64,000 bases of DNA from Neobacillus nitrireducens (GCF_030915405.1 NZ_CP133262.1:3100001-3164000); one strand, 5' to 3'; counted from the stretch's first letter, positions 21,216 through 42,152 are shown. A program made the numbers and translations. The notes: generated by a model from the letters alone, not told the origin.

Positions 21216-22295
21216 CTAAAGATGACGGTCGGTGTATAACCGTTCTTTAATCAATTTAAAGCCTTCTTTGATCTTTTTAGCCCGAACTTCCCCGATTCCT
21301 TCTACATCATCTAGTTCTTCAACTGATGCAGAAATTATTTTGGAAAGCTCACCAAAACTGCTAATTAGATTTTCGATAATGATAGAAGGAAGCCTTGGTA
21401 TTTTATGAAGAATTCGGTAGCCACGCGGACTTTTATTCTCATCCAGATGCACATAGCCGAGATATCCCATTAATTTCAAAAGAACCATATCCTCAATCGT
21501 ACCAGTACCGCTCGTAGCGATTGCCTGCATTTTTCCGAGCATGTCTCTTGCCTTGATGTCTCTGTCAAAGGCATAATCCTTGATAATGAGCATCGTCTCG
21601 TCTTCTAGATCTGTGAGTATTTCATTCAATTGCAACCGAATGAGACGGCCTTCTGTTCCCAACTCGTGTAAATAGGTTAACAGTTCATTCTTAATCTTTA
21701 AGACCATTTCAAACCGATGGAGAACAAGCAAAAAGTCGTTATAGGTAACCGACTCCTCAAACTCGAGAATACTCAAATTGGTAATACTTTGTTCCAATAC
21801 CGTCTTATACTTTTCAAGTGTCTGTATCGCTTGATTCGCTTTTGTTAAAATAACAGCAATATCTTTTAAGGCATAGCGGAAATTCCCTTGGTAGAGTGTA
21901 ATGACATTTCTCCGTTGCGAAATCGCAATGACTAAAGCTTTGGTCTGCTTTGCCACTCTTTCAGCTGTGCGATGCCTCATTCCTGTTTCTGAAGAAGGAA
22001 TATCGGAATCAGGAGCTAGCTGGGCATTGGCAAAGAGAATTTTATTTCCTAATTCGTTGAGGATGATGGCACCGTCCATTTTTGCTAATTCATATAAAAA
22101 GCTAGGCGAAAATGGACAATTGATTTCAAAGCCGCCGTCAACGATGCTTTTTACTTTTTCGTTAAATCCAATGACAATGAGGCCCCCCGTGTTCGCACGG
22201 AGAACATTGTCGATTCCCTCGCGGATGGGTGTACCAGGTGCAAGGAACTGTAAAATTTCACTTACGGTATGTTCACCTAGCTTTTTATTCTCCAT
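21216..22295 (-). CDS. disA: diadenylate cyclase DisA (DNA integrity scanning protein)
   Basis: DisA makes cyclic di-AMP from two ATP and scans DNA, pausing at branched structures. The 359 residues show the catalytic DGA (74-76) and RHR (107-109) motifs of the DAC domain, a helical linker, and a C-terminal helix-hairpin-helix ([19 protein letters not shown], about residues 325-345). It follows radA by 3 nt, which fits the known control of DisA activity by RadA. Confidence 0.97.
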   Translation of the reverse strand: MENKKLGEHTVSEILQFLAPGTPIREGIDNVLRANTGGLIVIGFNEKVKSIVDGGFEINCPFSPSFLYELAKMDGAIILNELGNKILFANAQLAPDSDIPSSETGMRHRTAERVAKQTKALVIAISQRRNVITLYQGNFRYALKDIAVILTKANQAIQTLEKYKTVLEQSITNLSILEFEESVTYNDFLLVLHRFEMVLKIKNELLTYLHELGTEGRLIRLQLNEILTDLEDETMLIIKDYAFDRDIKARDMLGKMQAIATSGTGTIEDMVLLKLMGYLGYVHLDENKSPRGYRILHKIPRLPSIIIENLISSFGELSKIISASVEELDDVEGIGEVRAKKIKEGFKLIKERLYTDRHL

Positions 22296-22298
22296 CTG

Positions 22299-23681
22299 CT
22301 ACCCTCCCAACGCTGCTTTTAATGCTTCACTTACGTTCGAAACCCCAATGAGTTCAATTCCCTTTGGTCCCTTCCAGCCGCCAAGATTATTAGCCGGCAA
22401 GATGACCCGTTCAAATCCCAGCTTGGCTGCTTCCTGGACGCGCTGCTCAATCCTAGATACCCTTCTCACTTCACCGGTTAACCCGACTTCACCAATAATA
22501 CAATCGGTTGGTCTTGTTGGTTGATCTTTATAACTCGAAGCAATACTCACAGATATGGCTAGATCAATCGCCGGTTCATCTAATTTTACGCCCCCTGCAA
22601 CTTTCAAGTAGGCATCCTGATTCTGAAGGAGCATTCCGACTCGTTTTTCTAATACGGCCATCAATAGGGGCACACGGTTATGATCGATTCCAGTTGCCAT
22701 TCTTCTTGGATTCCCAAAACTAGTCGGGGATATCAATGCTTGAATTTCAACGAGGACCGGCCTTGTCCCTTCCATTGATGCCACTACCGTAGAGCCTGCG
22801 GCACCCCGTGAACGCTCTTCCAAGAATATTTCTGAAGGATTGGCCACTTCTTCCAGACCTAATTCTTTCATTTCAAAAATCCCCATTTCATTGGTTGAAC
22901 CGAAACGGTTTTTGACTGCCCTTAGAATTCGGTAGGTATGGTGTCTTTCCCCTTCAAAATAGAGAACGGTATCCACCATATGCTCAAGCAACCGAGGACC
23001 CGCAATCGAGCCTTCCTTGGTTACATGCCCGACAATAAATATGGCAATCCCTTTGGTCTTCCCGATTCTCATTAATTCCGATGTACACTCACGAACTTGT
23101 GAGACACTTCCCGGTGCACTGGTTACATCTGGATGAAATACCGTCTGAATGGAATCAATGATCACAAAGCTTGGATTCGAATGATCAATGGTTCGGTTGA
23201 TTTCCTCAAGATTCGTTTCAGCGTAGACGAGGAGATTTTCAGAGGATATCCCTAATCGTTCCGCACGAAGCTTGGTTTGTCGCATGGATTCCTCTCCGGA
23301 TATGTATAAAACCTGATTGCCTTTATTGGCGAGTTGGGAAGATACTTGTAAGAGGAGTGTTGACTTACCGATTCCGGGGTCTCCGCCAATCAGCACTAAG
23401 GAACCCTTGACCACGCCCCCGCCAAGCACCCGGTTTAATTCATTTAAGTCCGTTAGAATCCTTGGTTCATTTTCCATCTCTATGGAGTTAATCGGCATAG
23501 GTTTAGCTAATAGTCCTGACCCGCTTTGGGAATGAGCAAAGGCACCTCTTCTAGTCACACCGGTTACTTCAACTTCCTCAACCATCTTATTCCATTCACC
23601 ACAGCCGGGACATTTACCCATCCACTTAGCTGACTCATACCCGCACTCCTGACACATAAACTTTGTTTTTCGTTTTGCCAT
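22299..23681 (-). CDS. radA: DNA repair protein RadA
   Basis: RadA is a RecA-like ATPase that helps branch migration in recombination. The 460 residues begin with a zinc finger (C10, C13, C24, C27), then the Walker [11 protein letters not shown] (99-108), the RadA-specific KNRFGSTNE motif near residue 260, and a C-terminal Lon-like domain. It lies after clpC, separated by a strong terminator and a 343-nt gap with broken repeats, so it probably has its own promoter there as well. Confidence 0.97.
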   Translation of the reverse strand: MAKRKTKFMCQECGYESAKWMGKCPGCGEWNKMVEEVEVTGVTRRGAFAHSQSGSGLLAKPMPINSIEMENEPRILTDLNELNRVLGGGVVKGSLVLIGGDPGIGKSTLLLQVSSQLANKGNQVLYISGEESMRQTKLRAERLGISSENLLVYAETNLEEINRTIDHSNPSFVIIDSIQTVFHPDVTSAPGSVSQVRECTSELMRIGKTKGIAIFIVGHVTKEGSIAGPRLLEHMVDTVLYFEGERHHTYRILRAVKNRFGSTNEMGIFEMKELGLEEVANPSEIFLEERSRGAAGSTVVASMEGTRPVLVEIQALISPTSFGNPRRMATGIDHNRVPLLMAVLEKRVGMLLQNQDAYLKVAGGVKLDEPAIDLAISVSIASSYKDQPTRPTDCIIGEVGLTGEVRRVSRIEQRVQEAAKLGFERVILPANNLGGWKGPKGIELIGVSNVSEALKAALGG

Positions 23682-23701
23682 TCTTCTTCGATCCTCTCAT
23701 A

Positions 23702-23906
23702 CAGAAGTCCACTAGCCGCTGGGCGCTGGAGCCAGAAAGTTTTCTAAGTTCAAAAACTTATACTTTTTTCTAAAAACAAAAGGCACAAGCACCCTATAGC
23801 GAGGACGCTATTTGCTGGGCGCTAGAGCCAGAATCTGTTGACTATTTCAAGGTTACCACACCTAATTTATTTTTTCACTTCAAAGCGCAAGCGCCCTGAA
23901 GCAGGA
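23702..23906. repeat. three broken copies of the dispersed repeat in the radA-clpC gap
   Basis: Fragment 1 (23702-23738) is the right end of the long repeat (AGTCCACTAGCCGCTGGGCG followed by CTGGAGCCAGA). Fragment 2 (23779-23833) is a short two-ended form with GCACAAGCACCC and GGGCGCTAGAGCCAGA. Fragment 3 (23881-23906) is only a left end (AAAGCGCAAGCGCCC). All are in plus orientation. The gap 23682-24024 shows no gene. Confidence 0.7.
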
Positions 23907-23949
23907 CAATTTTCAAAGTCGAAATTATTATACTTTCTTTCTTTTCTCG

Positions 23950-23991
23950 AAAAAAAGAGGTACACGATTTTTCTTTATTTACGTGTACCTC
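23950..23991 (-). terminator. terminator of the ctsR-clpC operon
   Basis: There is a perfect 10-bp stem (GAGGTACACG/CGTGTACCTC), a 15-nt loop, then seven T residues on the minus strand, 34 nt after the clpC stop. Confidence 0.92.
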
Positions 23992-24024
23992 TGCATGGGT
24001 ATAGCAGCCTAATTGATTACCATT

Positions 24025-26466
24025 CTATTTGACCAAACTTGTTTTCTCAGCTGTTCGAACAGTGAATTCGCCATTGTCTACATCGATTACTGCATGCTGA
24101 CCTGTTAATAATGTTCCTTTTAATAGTTCTTCAGAAAGCCGGTCTTCAATATGCTTTTGAATCGCACGGCGTAGTGGTCGTGCACCATACTCTGGATCAT
24201 AGCCTTCTTCAGAAATCTTTGCCTTTGCCGCAGCTGTTAATTCTAAGGAAATATGCTGCTCCTTTAAGCGTTTAATTAACTGCTCTGATAACAAGGTGAC
24301 AATTTCTTCAAGATGCTTTCTCTCTAACGCATGGAAAACAATAATTTCATCGATACGATTCAGGAATTCAGGACGGAAGGCTTTCTTTAATTCTCCCATT
24401 ACTTTCCCCTTCATATCTTTATAATCCTGATCGCCATCTTGAATATTAAAGCCGACATACTTGTTCCGTTTGAGTGCTTCAGCACCAACATTGGATGTCA
24501 TAATCAAGACCGTATTACGGAAATCTACAGTTCTTCCTTTTGAATCTGTCAAACGGCCATCTTCAAGAACTTGGAGCAGGATATTAAATACGTCTGGGTG
24601 TGCCTTTTCAATTTCATCGAGCAAAACAACAGAGTATGGCTTTCTACGAACCTTTTCTGTTAATTGGCCGCCTTCTTCATAGCCTACATATCCTGGCGGT
24701 GAACCAACCAGACGGGATGTAGAATGTTTCTCCATATACTCGGACATATCAATTCGAATCATCGCATCTTCATCACCAAACATAGCCTCAGCAAGAGCAC
24801 GAGCTAATTCCGTTTTACCAACACCTGTAGGTCCTAAGAAAACGAAGGAACCAATTGGACGTTTTGGATCTTTTAATCCTGCTCTCGCACGGCGGACAGC
24901 CTTAGAAACCGCCTTAACAGCCTCCTCTTGGCCAATGACACGAGAATGAAGAACTTCCTCTAAATTAAGCAGCTTCGTCATTTCTGTTTGAGCAAGCTTA
25001 GAAACAGGTACTCCGGTCCAGCTGGAAACAACACTGGCAATATCTTCAACGGTTACTTCATTATTTTCTTTCCCTTGCTTTTCTTTCCAGTTCTTCTTTG
25101 TCTCCTCGAGTTGTTCACGCAAACGCTGCTCCGTATCCCGTAAAGAAGCAGCCTTTTCGAATTCTTGACTCTGCACGGCAGAATCCTTTTCTTTTCGAAC
25201 TTCCTCAAGCTTCACTTCTAATTCTTTTAAATTAGGTGGAGTCGTAAAGGAACGAAGACGAACCTTGGACCCTGCTTCATCAATTAGATCGATCGCTTTA
25301 TCCGGCAAGAAGCGATCAGAGATATAGCGGTCTGATAATTTTACAGCTGCTTGAATGGCTTCATCCGTAATCGAGACACGGTGATGGGCCTCATAGCGAT
25401 CACGTAAACCTTCTAAAATTTGAATCGATTCTTCAGCCGTTGGTTCATCGACACGAATCGGCTGGAAACGTCGTTCAAGTGCTGCATCCTTTTCAATATA
25501 TTTACGATATTCATCGAGAGTAGTCGCACCGATACATTGAAGCTCCCCACGAGCAAGCGATGGCTTTAAGATATTGGAAGCATCAATAGCCCCTTCTGCA
25601 CCACCAGCACCAATCAATGTGTGGAGCTCATCAATGAAAAGAATAATATTCCCGGCTTGGCGAATTTCATCCATAACTTTTTTTAGACGATCTTCAAATT
25701 CACCGCGATATTTTGTCCCTGCTACGACTGTACCCATATCAAGGGTCATTACCCGTTTATCACGAAGAATTTCTGGAACCTCATTATTAACAATTTGCTG
25801 GGCGAGTCCTTCAGCAATTGCTGTTTTACCAACTCCCGGCTCTCCAATTAATACCGGGTTATTTTTAGTCCGACGGCTTAGCACTTCAATGACACGTTGA
25901 ATTTCTTTTCCACGTCCTATCACAGGATCAAGGCTTCCTTCACGCGCAATCGAGGTTAAATCACGGGCAAGACTATCGAGTGTAGGCGTGTTGGCACTAG
26001 CTGATGCTCCGCCTTGATGCCCGCCAGACTCATTACTTCCCAATAGTTGAAGCACCTGCTGTCTTGCCTTATTCAAACTTACACCCAAATTGTTTAGTAC
26101 TCGGGCTGCAACCCCTTCGCCTTCGCGGATTAAACCAAGGAGAATATGTTCTGTGCCGACATAGGAATGTCCTAATTTTCGTGCCTCATCCATTGATAAT
26201 TCAATGACCTTTTTAGCTCTAGGAGTGTAGTGAATAGTTTGAGAAGCTTCCTGTCCTTTGCCAATTAAATTTTCTACTTCTTTTTGAATTTTTTCAGAAC
26301 CTAACCCCAGTCCATAAAGGGCCTTTGCTGCTATCCCTTCGCCTTCTCGAGTTAAACCTAATAAAATGTGCTCTGTTCCAATATTATTATGGCCAAGACG
26401 AATGGCTTCCTCTTGTGCTAAAGCTAGAACCTTCTGCGCTCTTTCAGTAAAACGGCCGAACATCAT
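24025..26466 (-). CDS. clpC: ATP-dependent Clp protease ATPase subunit ClpC
   Basis: ClpC unfolds substrates for ClpP and works with adaptors such as MecA and with McsB-tagged proteins. The 813 residues contain two N-terminal Clp repeats (1-145), AAA-1 with GEPGVGKTA (near residue 208), a UVR segment in the middle domain (near residue 430), and AAA-2 with [11 protein letters not shown] (near residue 545). The start [10 protein letters not shown] matches B. subtilis. It is the last gene of the CtsR-controlled operon. Confidence 0.98.
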   Translation of the reverse strand: MMFGRFTERAQKVLALAQEEAIRLGHNNIGTEHILLGLTREGEGIAAKALYGLGLGSEKIQKEVENLIGKGQEASQTIHYTPRAKKVIELSMDEARKLGHSYVGTEHILLGLIREGEGVAARVLNNLGVSLNKARQQVLQLLGSNESGGHQGGASASANTPTLDSLARDLTSIAREGSLDPVIGRGKEIQRVIEVLSRRTKNNPVLIGEPGVGKTAIAEGLAQQIVNNEVPEILRDKRVMTLDMGTVVAGTKYRGEFEDRLKKVMDEIRQAGNIILFIDELHTLIGAGGAEGAIDASNILKPSLARGELQCIGATTLDEYRKYIEKDAALERRFQPIRVDEPTAEESIQILEGLRDRYEAHHRVSITDEAIQAAVKLSDRYISDRFLPDKAIDLIDEAGSKVRLRSFTTPPNLKELEVKLEEVRKEKDSAVQSQEFEKAASLRDTEQRLREQLEETKKNWKEKQGKENNEVTVEDIASVVSSWTGVPVSKLAQTEMTKLLNLEEVLHSRVIGQEEAVKAVSKAVRRARAGLKDPKRPIGSFVFLGPTGVGKTELARALAEAMFGDEDAMIRIDMSEYMEKHSTSRLVGSPPGYVGYEEGGQLTEKVRRKPYSVVLLDEIEKAHPDVFNILLQVLEDGRLTDSKGRTVDFRNTVLIMTSNVGAEALKRNKYVGFNIQDGDQDYKDMKGKVMGELKKAFRPEFLNRIDEIIVFHALERKHLEEIVTLLSEQLIKRLKEQHISLELTAAAKAKISEEGYDPEYGARPLRRAIQKHIEDRLSEELLKGTLLTGQHAVIDVDNGEFTVRTAEKTSLVK

Positions 26467-26483
26467 ATTCTCTTCCTCCCCAC

Positions 26484-27554
26484 CTATTTTTCTTGCTCCA
26501 TTTTTATTCGATCCCTAATTAACGCTGCCCGTCTGATGTCTCTTTCATATGGCCTTAATGAACCCCCAGCGTATTGCTGTAAGAAACCTGGCTGGGTCAA
26601 AATCATTAATTCATTTAAGATTGTCTTAGGCATTTTATCAATATAACCCATATCTATTCCAAGCCGAACATCAGATAAACACCTAGCTGCTTCTTTTGAT
26701 TCAATAATTCGGCTATTAGATAACACTCCTAATGATCGGAAAACCCTATCTTCTAATTGTATGTTTGAAGTTTTGCGTAATGCTTCACGTGCCGACCTTT
26801 CTTGTGAAATTAGCTGGCTGACAACCCCCTTAAGATCACGACTAATATCTTCTTCTGATTTCCCAAGTGTGATTTGATTAGAAATTTGAAATATATTACC
26901 TAAAGCTTCGCTACCTTCCCCATAAATTCCTCTAACAACAAGGCCTAATTGATTAATTGCTGGAATAATTTTATTAATTTGCTGTGTTAACATTAACCCG
27001 GGCAAGTGCATCATCACAGAAGCACGGAGACCGGTTCCCACGTTTGTCGGACAACTGGTTAAATATCCATGTTTTTCATCAAATGCGTATTGAACATTAC
27101 TCTCAAGCCAATCATCGATTTCATTCGCAGCATCCAATGCTTCCGATAATTGCAACCCTGGGTATAAGCACTGAATCCGGATATGATCCTCTTCATTAAT
27201 CATAATACTAACTTCTTCATTTTCGGTTAATAGAACTGCCCCATATCGTGAATCTTCCGCAAGATGCGGGCTTATTAGATGTTTTTCAACTAGTACCCTT
27301 TTCTGAAGCGGCTGTAATTCCTCAATTTTTAATAATTCCATATGGCCAAACTTTTCTATAGGCGATTGATTTAATATAAATTCCATATTTTCAATAATCA
27401 ATTTGGCTTCTTCATGAGTAAAAAGTGTTGGAAACTTATACTCATCAAAGTTGCGAGCCAAGCGTATCCGGGAGCTGAGGACAATATCTGAATCCGGTCC
27501 TTCTGCGCTCATCCACGAACTGACAGCTTGATTTAGAAACCGTTCGAGCGACAC
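26484..27554 (-). CDS. mcsB: protein arginine kinase McsB
   Basis: McsB phosphorylates arginine residues, marking proteins for ClpC-ClpP, and inactivates CtsR during heat stress. The 356 residues have the phosphagen-kinase catalytic fold: [16 protein letters not shown] near residue 27 and [17 protein letters not shown] near residue 170. It starts with GTG after GGGAGGGGAATAAC, immediately after the mcsA stop. Length and context fit the family. Confidence 0.97.
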   Translation of the reverse strand: MSLERFLNQAVSSWMSAEGPDSDIVLSSRIRLARNFDEYKFPTLFTHEEAKLIIENMEFILNQSPIEKFGHMELLKIEELQPLQKRVLVEKHLISPHLAEDSRYGAVLLTENEEVSIMINEEDHIRIQCLYPGLQLSEALDAANEIDDWLESNVQYAFDEKHGYLTSCPTNVGTGLRASVMMHLPGLMLTQQINKIIPAINQLGLVVRGIYGEGSEALGNIFQISNQITLGKSEEDISRDLKGVVSQLISQERSAREALRKTSNIQLEDRVFRSLGVLSNSRIIESKEAARCLSDVRLGIDMGYIDKMPKTILNELMILTQPGFLQQYAGGSLRPYERDIRRAALIRDRIKMEQEK

Positions 27555-27555
27555 G

Positions 27556-28104
27556 TTATTCCCCTCCCTCGTGGCTGGCTGCTAAATTTTTCTCCAGGTT
27601 TCGTATTTCATCGCGAATTTCTGCAGCCTTTTCAAATTCTTCATTGTTGATTGAATCTTTAAGAATACTTTTCAATTCCTCAATTTGTTTACGTAGATGA
27701 ATTCCTCCACCTATTCTTTTTGGTATTTTCCCATTATGTGTCCAGTTTCCACTATGGAGTCGCCTTAATACTGGTTTAAGTTGTTCCTTAAATGCTTCGT
27801 AACAATGGGAACATCCAAAGCGACCCACTTTTAAAAACTGTGGAAAGGTCATTGAGCAAGAGTCACATTGAAGAATTTCCTCTTGATGGAAGGGACTCTG
27901 GCTAGGCTTTTGGAAGTTAGGATCAATATTTAATAATCCTGCCAATAAATTATTAAAAGTAAAACCGGATTCCCCATTAAAAATAAACATTTCGCCCTTT
28001 TCCTGAGCACACTTTTCACACAGATGCACTTCTGTCTTTTCCCCATTGATTATTTTTGTAAAATGAAGCGCTGCAGGTCTTTGATTACATTCTTGGCAAA
28101 TCAT
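27556..28104 (-). CDS. mcsA: McsA, zinc-finger activator of McsB
   Basis: McsA binds metal and activates the arginine kinase McsB. The 182-residue protein has two four-cysteine clusters (C3, C6, C29, C32 and C80, C83, C98, C101) and a C-terminal UVR motif ([20 protein letters not shown]). It is the second gene of the ctsR operon, followed immediately by mcsB, as expected for the partner of that kinase. Confidence 0.96.
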   Translation of the reverse strand: MICQECNQRPAALHFTKIINGEKTEVHLCEKCAQEKGEMFIFNGESGFTFNNLLAGLLNIDPNFQKPSQSPFHQEEILQCDSCSMTFPQFLKVGRFGCSHCYEAFKEQLKPVLRRLHSGNWTHNGKIPKRIGGGIHLRKQIEELKSILKDSINNEEFEKAAEIRDEIRNLEKNLAASHEGGE

Positions 28105-28131
28105 ACTTTCACCTCTTTACACAGAAAAAAT

Positions 28132-28593
28132 TTACTTATATTTTAAAGATGTTAACATCGCTTTAAGCATTCTTGCTCTTAATTCATCTCGGTATGGAAG
28201 ATCAATATACAGAACGGAACGATCGATTACACTTAGCATAATTTTCGCTTCCCGCTGTGAAATAATTTCTTCTTGTATGAGCCTTAATATGACATCCTCT
28301 GCACTTGTTTGACTAACCCTGCCTTGAATAAGTGCGAGCAATTGATCTATTAAGTGGGCCAAGTCATGGGATTGAACTTTCATAATCCGTATATATCCGC
28401 CGCCGCCCCGTTTACTTTCGACAATATATCCTCTTTCAATCGTAAAACGGGTATTAATCACATAATTTATTTGAGAGGGTACACATTGGAATTTATCAGC
28501 AACTTCACTCCGTTTAATTTCAACAAGATCCTTTTCACTTAATTCCAATACTTGTTTAAGATATTTTTCAATAATATCAGAGATGTTTCTCAT
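28132..28593 (-). CDS. ctsR: class III stress repressor CtsR
   Basis: CtsR represses clp genes at low temperature and is released on heating. The 153 residues show the winged helix-turn-helix with the glycine-rich wing KRGGGGYIRI (61-70), whose glycines act as the thermosensor in the family, and a C-terminal dimerisation domain that McsB targets. A CtsR operator overlaps the promoter upstream, so it is autoregulated. Confidence 0.97.
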   Translation of the reverse strand: MRNISDIIEKYLKQVLELSEKDLVEIKRSEVADKFQCVPSQINYVINTRFTIERGYIVESKRGGGGYIRIMKVQSHDLAHLIDQLLALIQGRVSQTSAEDVILRLIQEEIISQREAKIMLSVIDRSVLYIDLPYRDELRARMLKAMLTSLKYK

Positions 28594-28615
28594 CTTCCCA
28601 CCCCCATTCTCTGAC

Positions 28616-28632
28616 TTTGACTATCTTTGACT
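28616..28632 (-). promoter_or_regulatory. CtsR operator
   Basis: Two direct heptamers AGTCAAA separated by 3 nt (minus strand AGTCAAAGATAGTCAAA) match the CtsR box. They lie just downstream of the -10, around the transcription start. Confidence 0.9.
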
Positions 28633-28634
28633 AA

Positions 28635-28663
28635 ATTATACTTAATTTTTTATGTAGATGCAA
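28635..28663 (-). promoter_or_regulatory. sigma-A promoter of the ctsR operon
   Basis: TTGCAT (28658-28663) and a perfect TATAAT (28635-28640) are 17 nt apart, directly adjacent to the CtsR operator. Confidence 0.87.
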
Positions 28664-28823
28664 CGATTCACTATTATAGATTTTCTCCAAATCTCGTCAT
28701 TGTGAAACCTAGGAAAGATGAAAAGTATTGCTGTGTTGACTCCTTATTTAATTTGGGCATAAAAAAAACAACCATTTCTGTAAAGGATTCTGTTAACTAT
28801 TGCAAACATTAAAAATGTAATGC

Positions 28824-28866
28824 AAAAAGACCTTCAAATTGTATGGTAATTTGGAGGTCCTTTTTT
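28824..28866. terminator. orphan bidirectional terminator
   Basis: A near-perfect 12-bp stem (GACCTTCAAATT/AATTTGGAGGTC, one G-T pair) is flanked by A-run and T-run, so it can act on both strands. It stands in the 771-nt gene-free gap between ctsR and the 5S gene, and no convincing gene ends at it. The rest of 28664-29050 shows nothing recognisable. Confidence 0.6.
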
Positions 28867-29053
28867 GTTGATATAAAGGGATTTCAATAATTATTTAGGA
28901 GAATTTGTAGTGCAATTTGTATATTAAAGTGTTGGGGTACAATAGCCAGTGTAACTCTGCAAAATAAACTACAATTTTACTTACAAATTGGTATACAGGA
29001 AATATTGGTTAGGCTCTTCTATAACTGAATGTTGATTTCAATGTGTCTGAAAA

Positions 29054-29240
29054 ATAAACGGAGAAAATCCGGCTAAATTGGGAAATACCCATATTTCCTT
29101 AAAAATAAGGGGAGTTTTTCCGCTTATATGATCCAAATCTTTAGATATTGTCTTACTTAGAGGAGTTAAGCGGAATATCTCCGTCTATATCGGGTGCTTT
29201 AGCTTCATCTAAAAATAATAGACGGAAATTTTCCGCCTAT
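29054..29240. repeat. cluster of four small palindromic repeats
   Basis: Four related units of about 24 nt sit at 29054, 29104, 29165 and 29216. Each is an imperfect palindrome around a CGGA...TCCG core flanked by TTA/TAA or TAGA/TCTA (for example AAGCGGAATATCTCCGTCT and AGACGGAAATTTTCCGCCT). The function is unknown. Confidence 0.6.
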
Positions 29241-29326
29241 GAATTCTCATACCTACGCAAAAATCGATTCGAAAGACACTTTCCCTGCTTTCCGATGGTG
29301 TTTTGTCCTTCGGAATCCCCATATAA

Positions 29327-29358
29327 CTAAAAAAACAACCATTTCTGGTTGTTTTTTT
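29327..29358 (-). terminator. rRNA operon terminator
   Basis: An AACAACC/GGTTGTT hairpin with loop ATTTCT and a seven-T tail lies right after the 5S gene. Confidence 0.9.
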
Positions 29359-29364
29359 AAATGT

Positions 29365-29481
<117 letters not shown>

Positions 29482-29560
29482 CTATAAAATTAGAGGTATC
29501 ATTCCCTCAAAACTAGATAATGCAGAAGAAGTTTGTAAAAACGAGTTCGCTTTAAAATTT

Positions 29561-32495
<2,935 letters not shown>

Positions 32496-32697
32496 TAAAA
32501 GGTTTATAACTCTTACTTACATAAGAGAGAAAATCTAAAATGGCGATTACTCGATGTTTACTTTGCTTCTTCTTACGATTATCTAGTTTTCAAAGAACGA
32601 TTAAAAAAAGCCTTGAGAGATTGTACTCTCAAAACTAAACAAACAAAGATCGCGTTACAAACAAACTGTTTTGTCTGGCTCACAGGTCCAGCTTTAT

Positions 32698-34240
<1,543 letters not shown>

Positions 34241-34364
34241 AAGTTGATTAGCTCATTTTGTTACGTTGGCTTAGTTTCATAAATGAAACTAATAATTTTT
34301 TATTTGTTTGCACGATCTTGTTTGTTTAGTTTTCAAAGAACAATTTATTGCCGCAACTGCGACT

Positions 34365-34393
34365 ATACTAACAGAATATTATTACTGCGTCAA
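34365..34393 (-). promoter_or_regulatory. promoter of the promoter-distal rRNA operon
   Basis: TTGACG (34388-34393) and TAGTAT (34365-34370) are 17 nt apart, located between tRNA-Ala and the 16S gene. The downstream leader contains GTTCTTTGAAAACTAAAC, shared with the other operon. Confidence 0.75.
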
Positions 34394-34412
34394 TATTAAA
34401 ATAAATAATTTT

Positions 34413-34488
34413 TGGTGGAGTCTAGGGGGATCGAACCCCTGACCTCCTGCGTGCAAAGCAGGCGCTCTCCCAGCTGAGCTAAGACCCC
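34413..34488 (-). tRNA. tRNA-Ala (UGC)
   Basis: The 76 nt form a complete cloverleaf with anticodon TGC in CTTTGCACG, the T-loop GGTTCGATCCC and an encoded CCA. It is the last gene of the nine-tRNA cluster. Confidence 0.97.
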
Positions 34489-34504
34489 AGATTATAATAA
34501 GGAA

Positions 34505-34581
34505 TGGTCGGGAAGACAGGATTCGAACCTGCGACCCCTTGGTCCCAAACCAAGTGCTCTACCAAGCTGAGCTACTTCCCG
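34505..34581 (-). tRNA. tRNA-Pro (UGG)
   Basis: The 77 nt carry anticodon TGG in GGTTTGGGACC, a normal T-loop and an encoded CCA. Confidence 0.97.
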
Positions 34582-34586
34582 TTAAG

Positions 34587-34660
34587 TGCGCCCTGAGAGA
34601 TTCGAACTCCCGACCTTTTGATTCGTAGTCAAACACTCTATCCAGCTGAGCTAAGGGCGC
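34587..34660 (-). tRNA. tRNA-Arg (ACG)
   Basis: The 74 nt carry anticodon ACG in GACTACGAATC, whose A is expected to be edited to inosine by TadA. The 3' CCA is not encoded: after GGGCGCA the sequence continues CTTAAC. Confidence 0.96.
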
Positions 34661-34682
34661 ATATGAAATTTATTAACTTAAA

Positions 34683-34771
34683 TGGTGCCGAGGACCGGAA
34701 TCGAACCGGTACGGTAGTCACCTACCGCAGGATTTTAAGTCCTGTGCGTCTGCCAGTTCCGCCACCCCGGC
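34683..34771 (-). tRNA. tRNA-Leu (UAA)
   Basis: The 89 nt carry anticodon TAA in GACTTAAAATC, a long variable arm (GCGGTAGGTGACTACCGT) and an encoded CCA. Confidence 0.97.
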
Positions 34772-34781
34772 ACAAATAGAG

Positions 34782-34853
34782 AGCGGAAGACGGGATTCGA
34801 ACCCGCGACCCCCACCTTGGCAAGGTGATGTTCTACCACTGAACTACTTCCGC
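34782..34853 (-). tRNA. tRNA-Gly (GCC)
   Basis: The 72 nt carry anticodon GCC in CTTGCCAAG. The CCA is not encoded; the acceptor stem ends CTTCCGCT and continues CTCTATT. Confidence 0.96.
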
Positions 34854-34869
34854 ATATAAAAGTTAATGA

Positions 34870-34951
34870 TGCGGGTGAAGGGAGTCGAACCCCCACGCCT
34901 TGCGGCGCCAGATCCTAAGTCTGGTGCGTCTGCCAATTCCGCCACACCCGC
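34870..34951 (-). tRNA. tRNA-Leu (UAG)
   Basis: The 82 nt carry anticodon TAG in GACTTAGGATC and a variable arm GCGCCGCAAGGCGT. The CCA is not encoded. Confidence 0.96.
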
Positions 34952-34985
34952 ATATTGAAAGTTATTTTGCTAGTGCAAAAAACTT

Positions 34986-35061
34986 TGGTGAGCCATGAAG
35001 GACTCGAACCTTCGACCCTCTGATTAAAAGTCAGATGCTCTACCAACTGAGCTAATGGCTC
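34986..35061 (-). tRNA. tRNA-Lys (UUU)
   Basis: The 76 nt carry anticodon TTT in GACTTTTAATC and an encoded CCA. Confidence 0.97.
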
Positions 35062-35081
35062 ATCGTAAGATGAGAAAAAAG

Positions 35082-35157
<76 letters not shown>

Positions 35158-35167
35158 ATAGGAAATA

Positions 35168-35243
35168 TGGTGGAGGATGACGGGCTCGAACCGCCGACCC
35201 TCTGCTTGTAAGGCAGATGCTCTCCCAGCTGAGCTAATCCTCC
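35168..35243 (-). tRNA. tRNA-Val (UAC)
   Basis: The 76 nt carry anticodon TAC in CCTTACAAG and an encoded CCA. It is the first tRNA after the 5S gene, only 9 nt downstream of it, so the tRNA cluster is co-transcribed with the upstream rRNA operon. Confidence 0.97.
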
Positions 35244-35252
35244 ATATATACC

Positions 35253-35369
<117 letters not shown>

Positions 35370-35448
35370 CTATAAAATTAGAGGTATCATTCCCTCAAAA
35401 CTAGATAATGCAGAAGAAGTTTGTAAAAACGAGTTCGCTTTAAAATTT

Positions 35449-38381
<2,933 letters not shown>

Positions 38382-38583
38382 TAAAAGGTTTATAACTCTT
38401 ACTTACATAAGAGAGAAAAACTAAAATGGCGATTACTCGATGTTTACTTTGCTTCTTCTTACGATTATCTAGTTTTCAAAGAACGATTAAAAAAAGCTTT
38501 GAGAGATTGTACTCTCAAAACTAAACAAACAAAGATCGCATTACAAACAAACTGTTTTGTCTGGCTCACAGGTCCAGCTTTAT

Positions 38584-40126
<1,543 letters not shown>

Positions 40127-40258
40127 AAGTTGATTAGCTCATTTTGTTACGTTGGCTTAGTTTCATAAATGAAACTAATAATTTATTGTTTGTTTGCACG
40201 ATCTTGTTTGTTTAGTTTTCAAAGAACAATTTCTTTATCGCCTAAAAGCGACTTTATC

Positions 40259-40287
40259 ATCTTACCAAGTTATTAACTGAAAGTCAA
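40259..40287 (-). promoter_or_regulatory. promoter of the promoter-proximal rRNA operon
   Basis: TTGACT (40282-40287) and TAAGAT (40259-40264) are 17 nt apart, about 130 nt upstream of the mature 16S start. The leader contains GTTCTTTGAAAACTAAAC. Confidence 0.8.
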
Positions 40288-40438
40288 TATCTTTTTTAAT
40301 TTCTTTTTTTCAATGTCACTGTCTCGCAGCAACAGATATTAATATACCACCATTGGAGACCCAGTGCAAGAGTGTTTTCCGTTTTTTTACGAAATAATTC
40401 AAAGTAAAAATATTCTAACTTCTTTTTCTGATTTTCAT

Positions 40439-40468
40439 TAAAAAAGTGCCAGTAGTCCCGGCACTTTT
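40439..40468 (-). terminator. lysS terminator
   Basis: The stem AAGTGCC/GGCACTT with a GGACTACT-type loop is followed by five T residues on the minus strand, 9 nt after the lysS stop. Confidence 0.85.
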
Positions 40469-40476
40469 GTAAACTC

Positions 40477-41982
<1,506 letters not shown>

Positions 41983-42084
41983 TTATTATGTAAAATGCTT
42001 TAAATAAGGCAATCCCATTTTTCTACATACTTTATTATTTTACACAAACTTATACTTTCAGACATCAAAAAAGATTTAATAAAA

Positions 42085-42112
42085 TAAAAACTGCCAGTTT
42101 TTTCACTGGCAG
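42085..42112 (-). terminator. dusB terminator
   Basis: A perfect stem CTGCCAGT/ACTGGCAG with loop GAAAAA and a five-T tail lies 40 nt after the dusB stop. Confidence 0.9.
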
Positions 42113-42152
42113 CATCCAATTAGGATAGAAAAAGACACTTTAAGTGACAAAT

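Noticed and set aside
21901..22524. A 207-codon plus-strand frame opposite disA and radA
   Set aside because: It spans two conserved minus-strand genes and their junction and shows no domain; it is antisense shadow.
28627..28812. A 61-codon plus-strand frame in the ctsR upstream region
   Set aside because: It begins inside the CtsR operator and promoter, has no ribosome binding site, and its composition is non-protein-like. A non-coding plus-strand transcript is not excluded.
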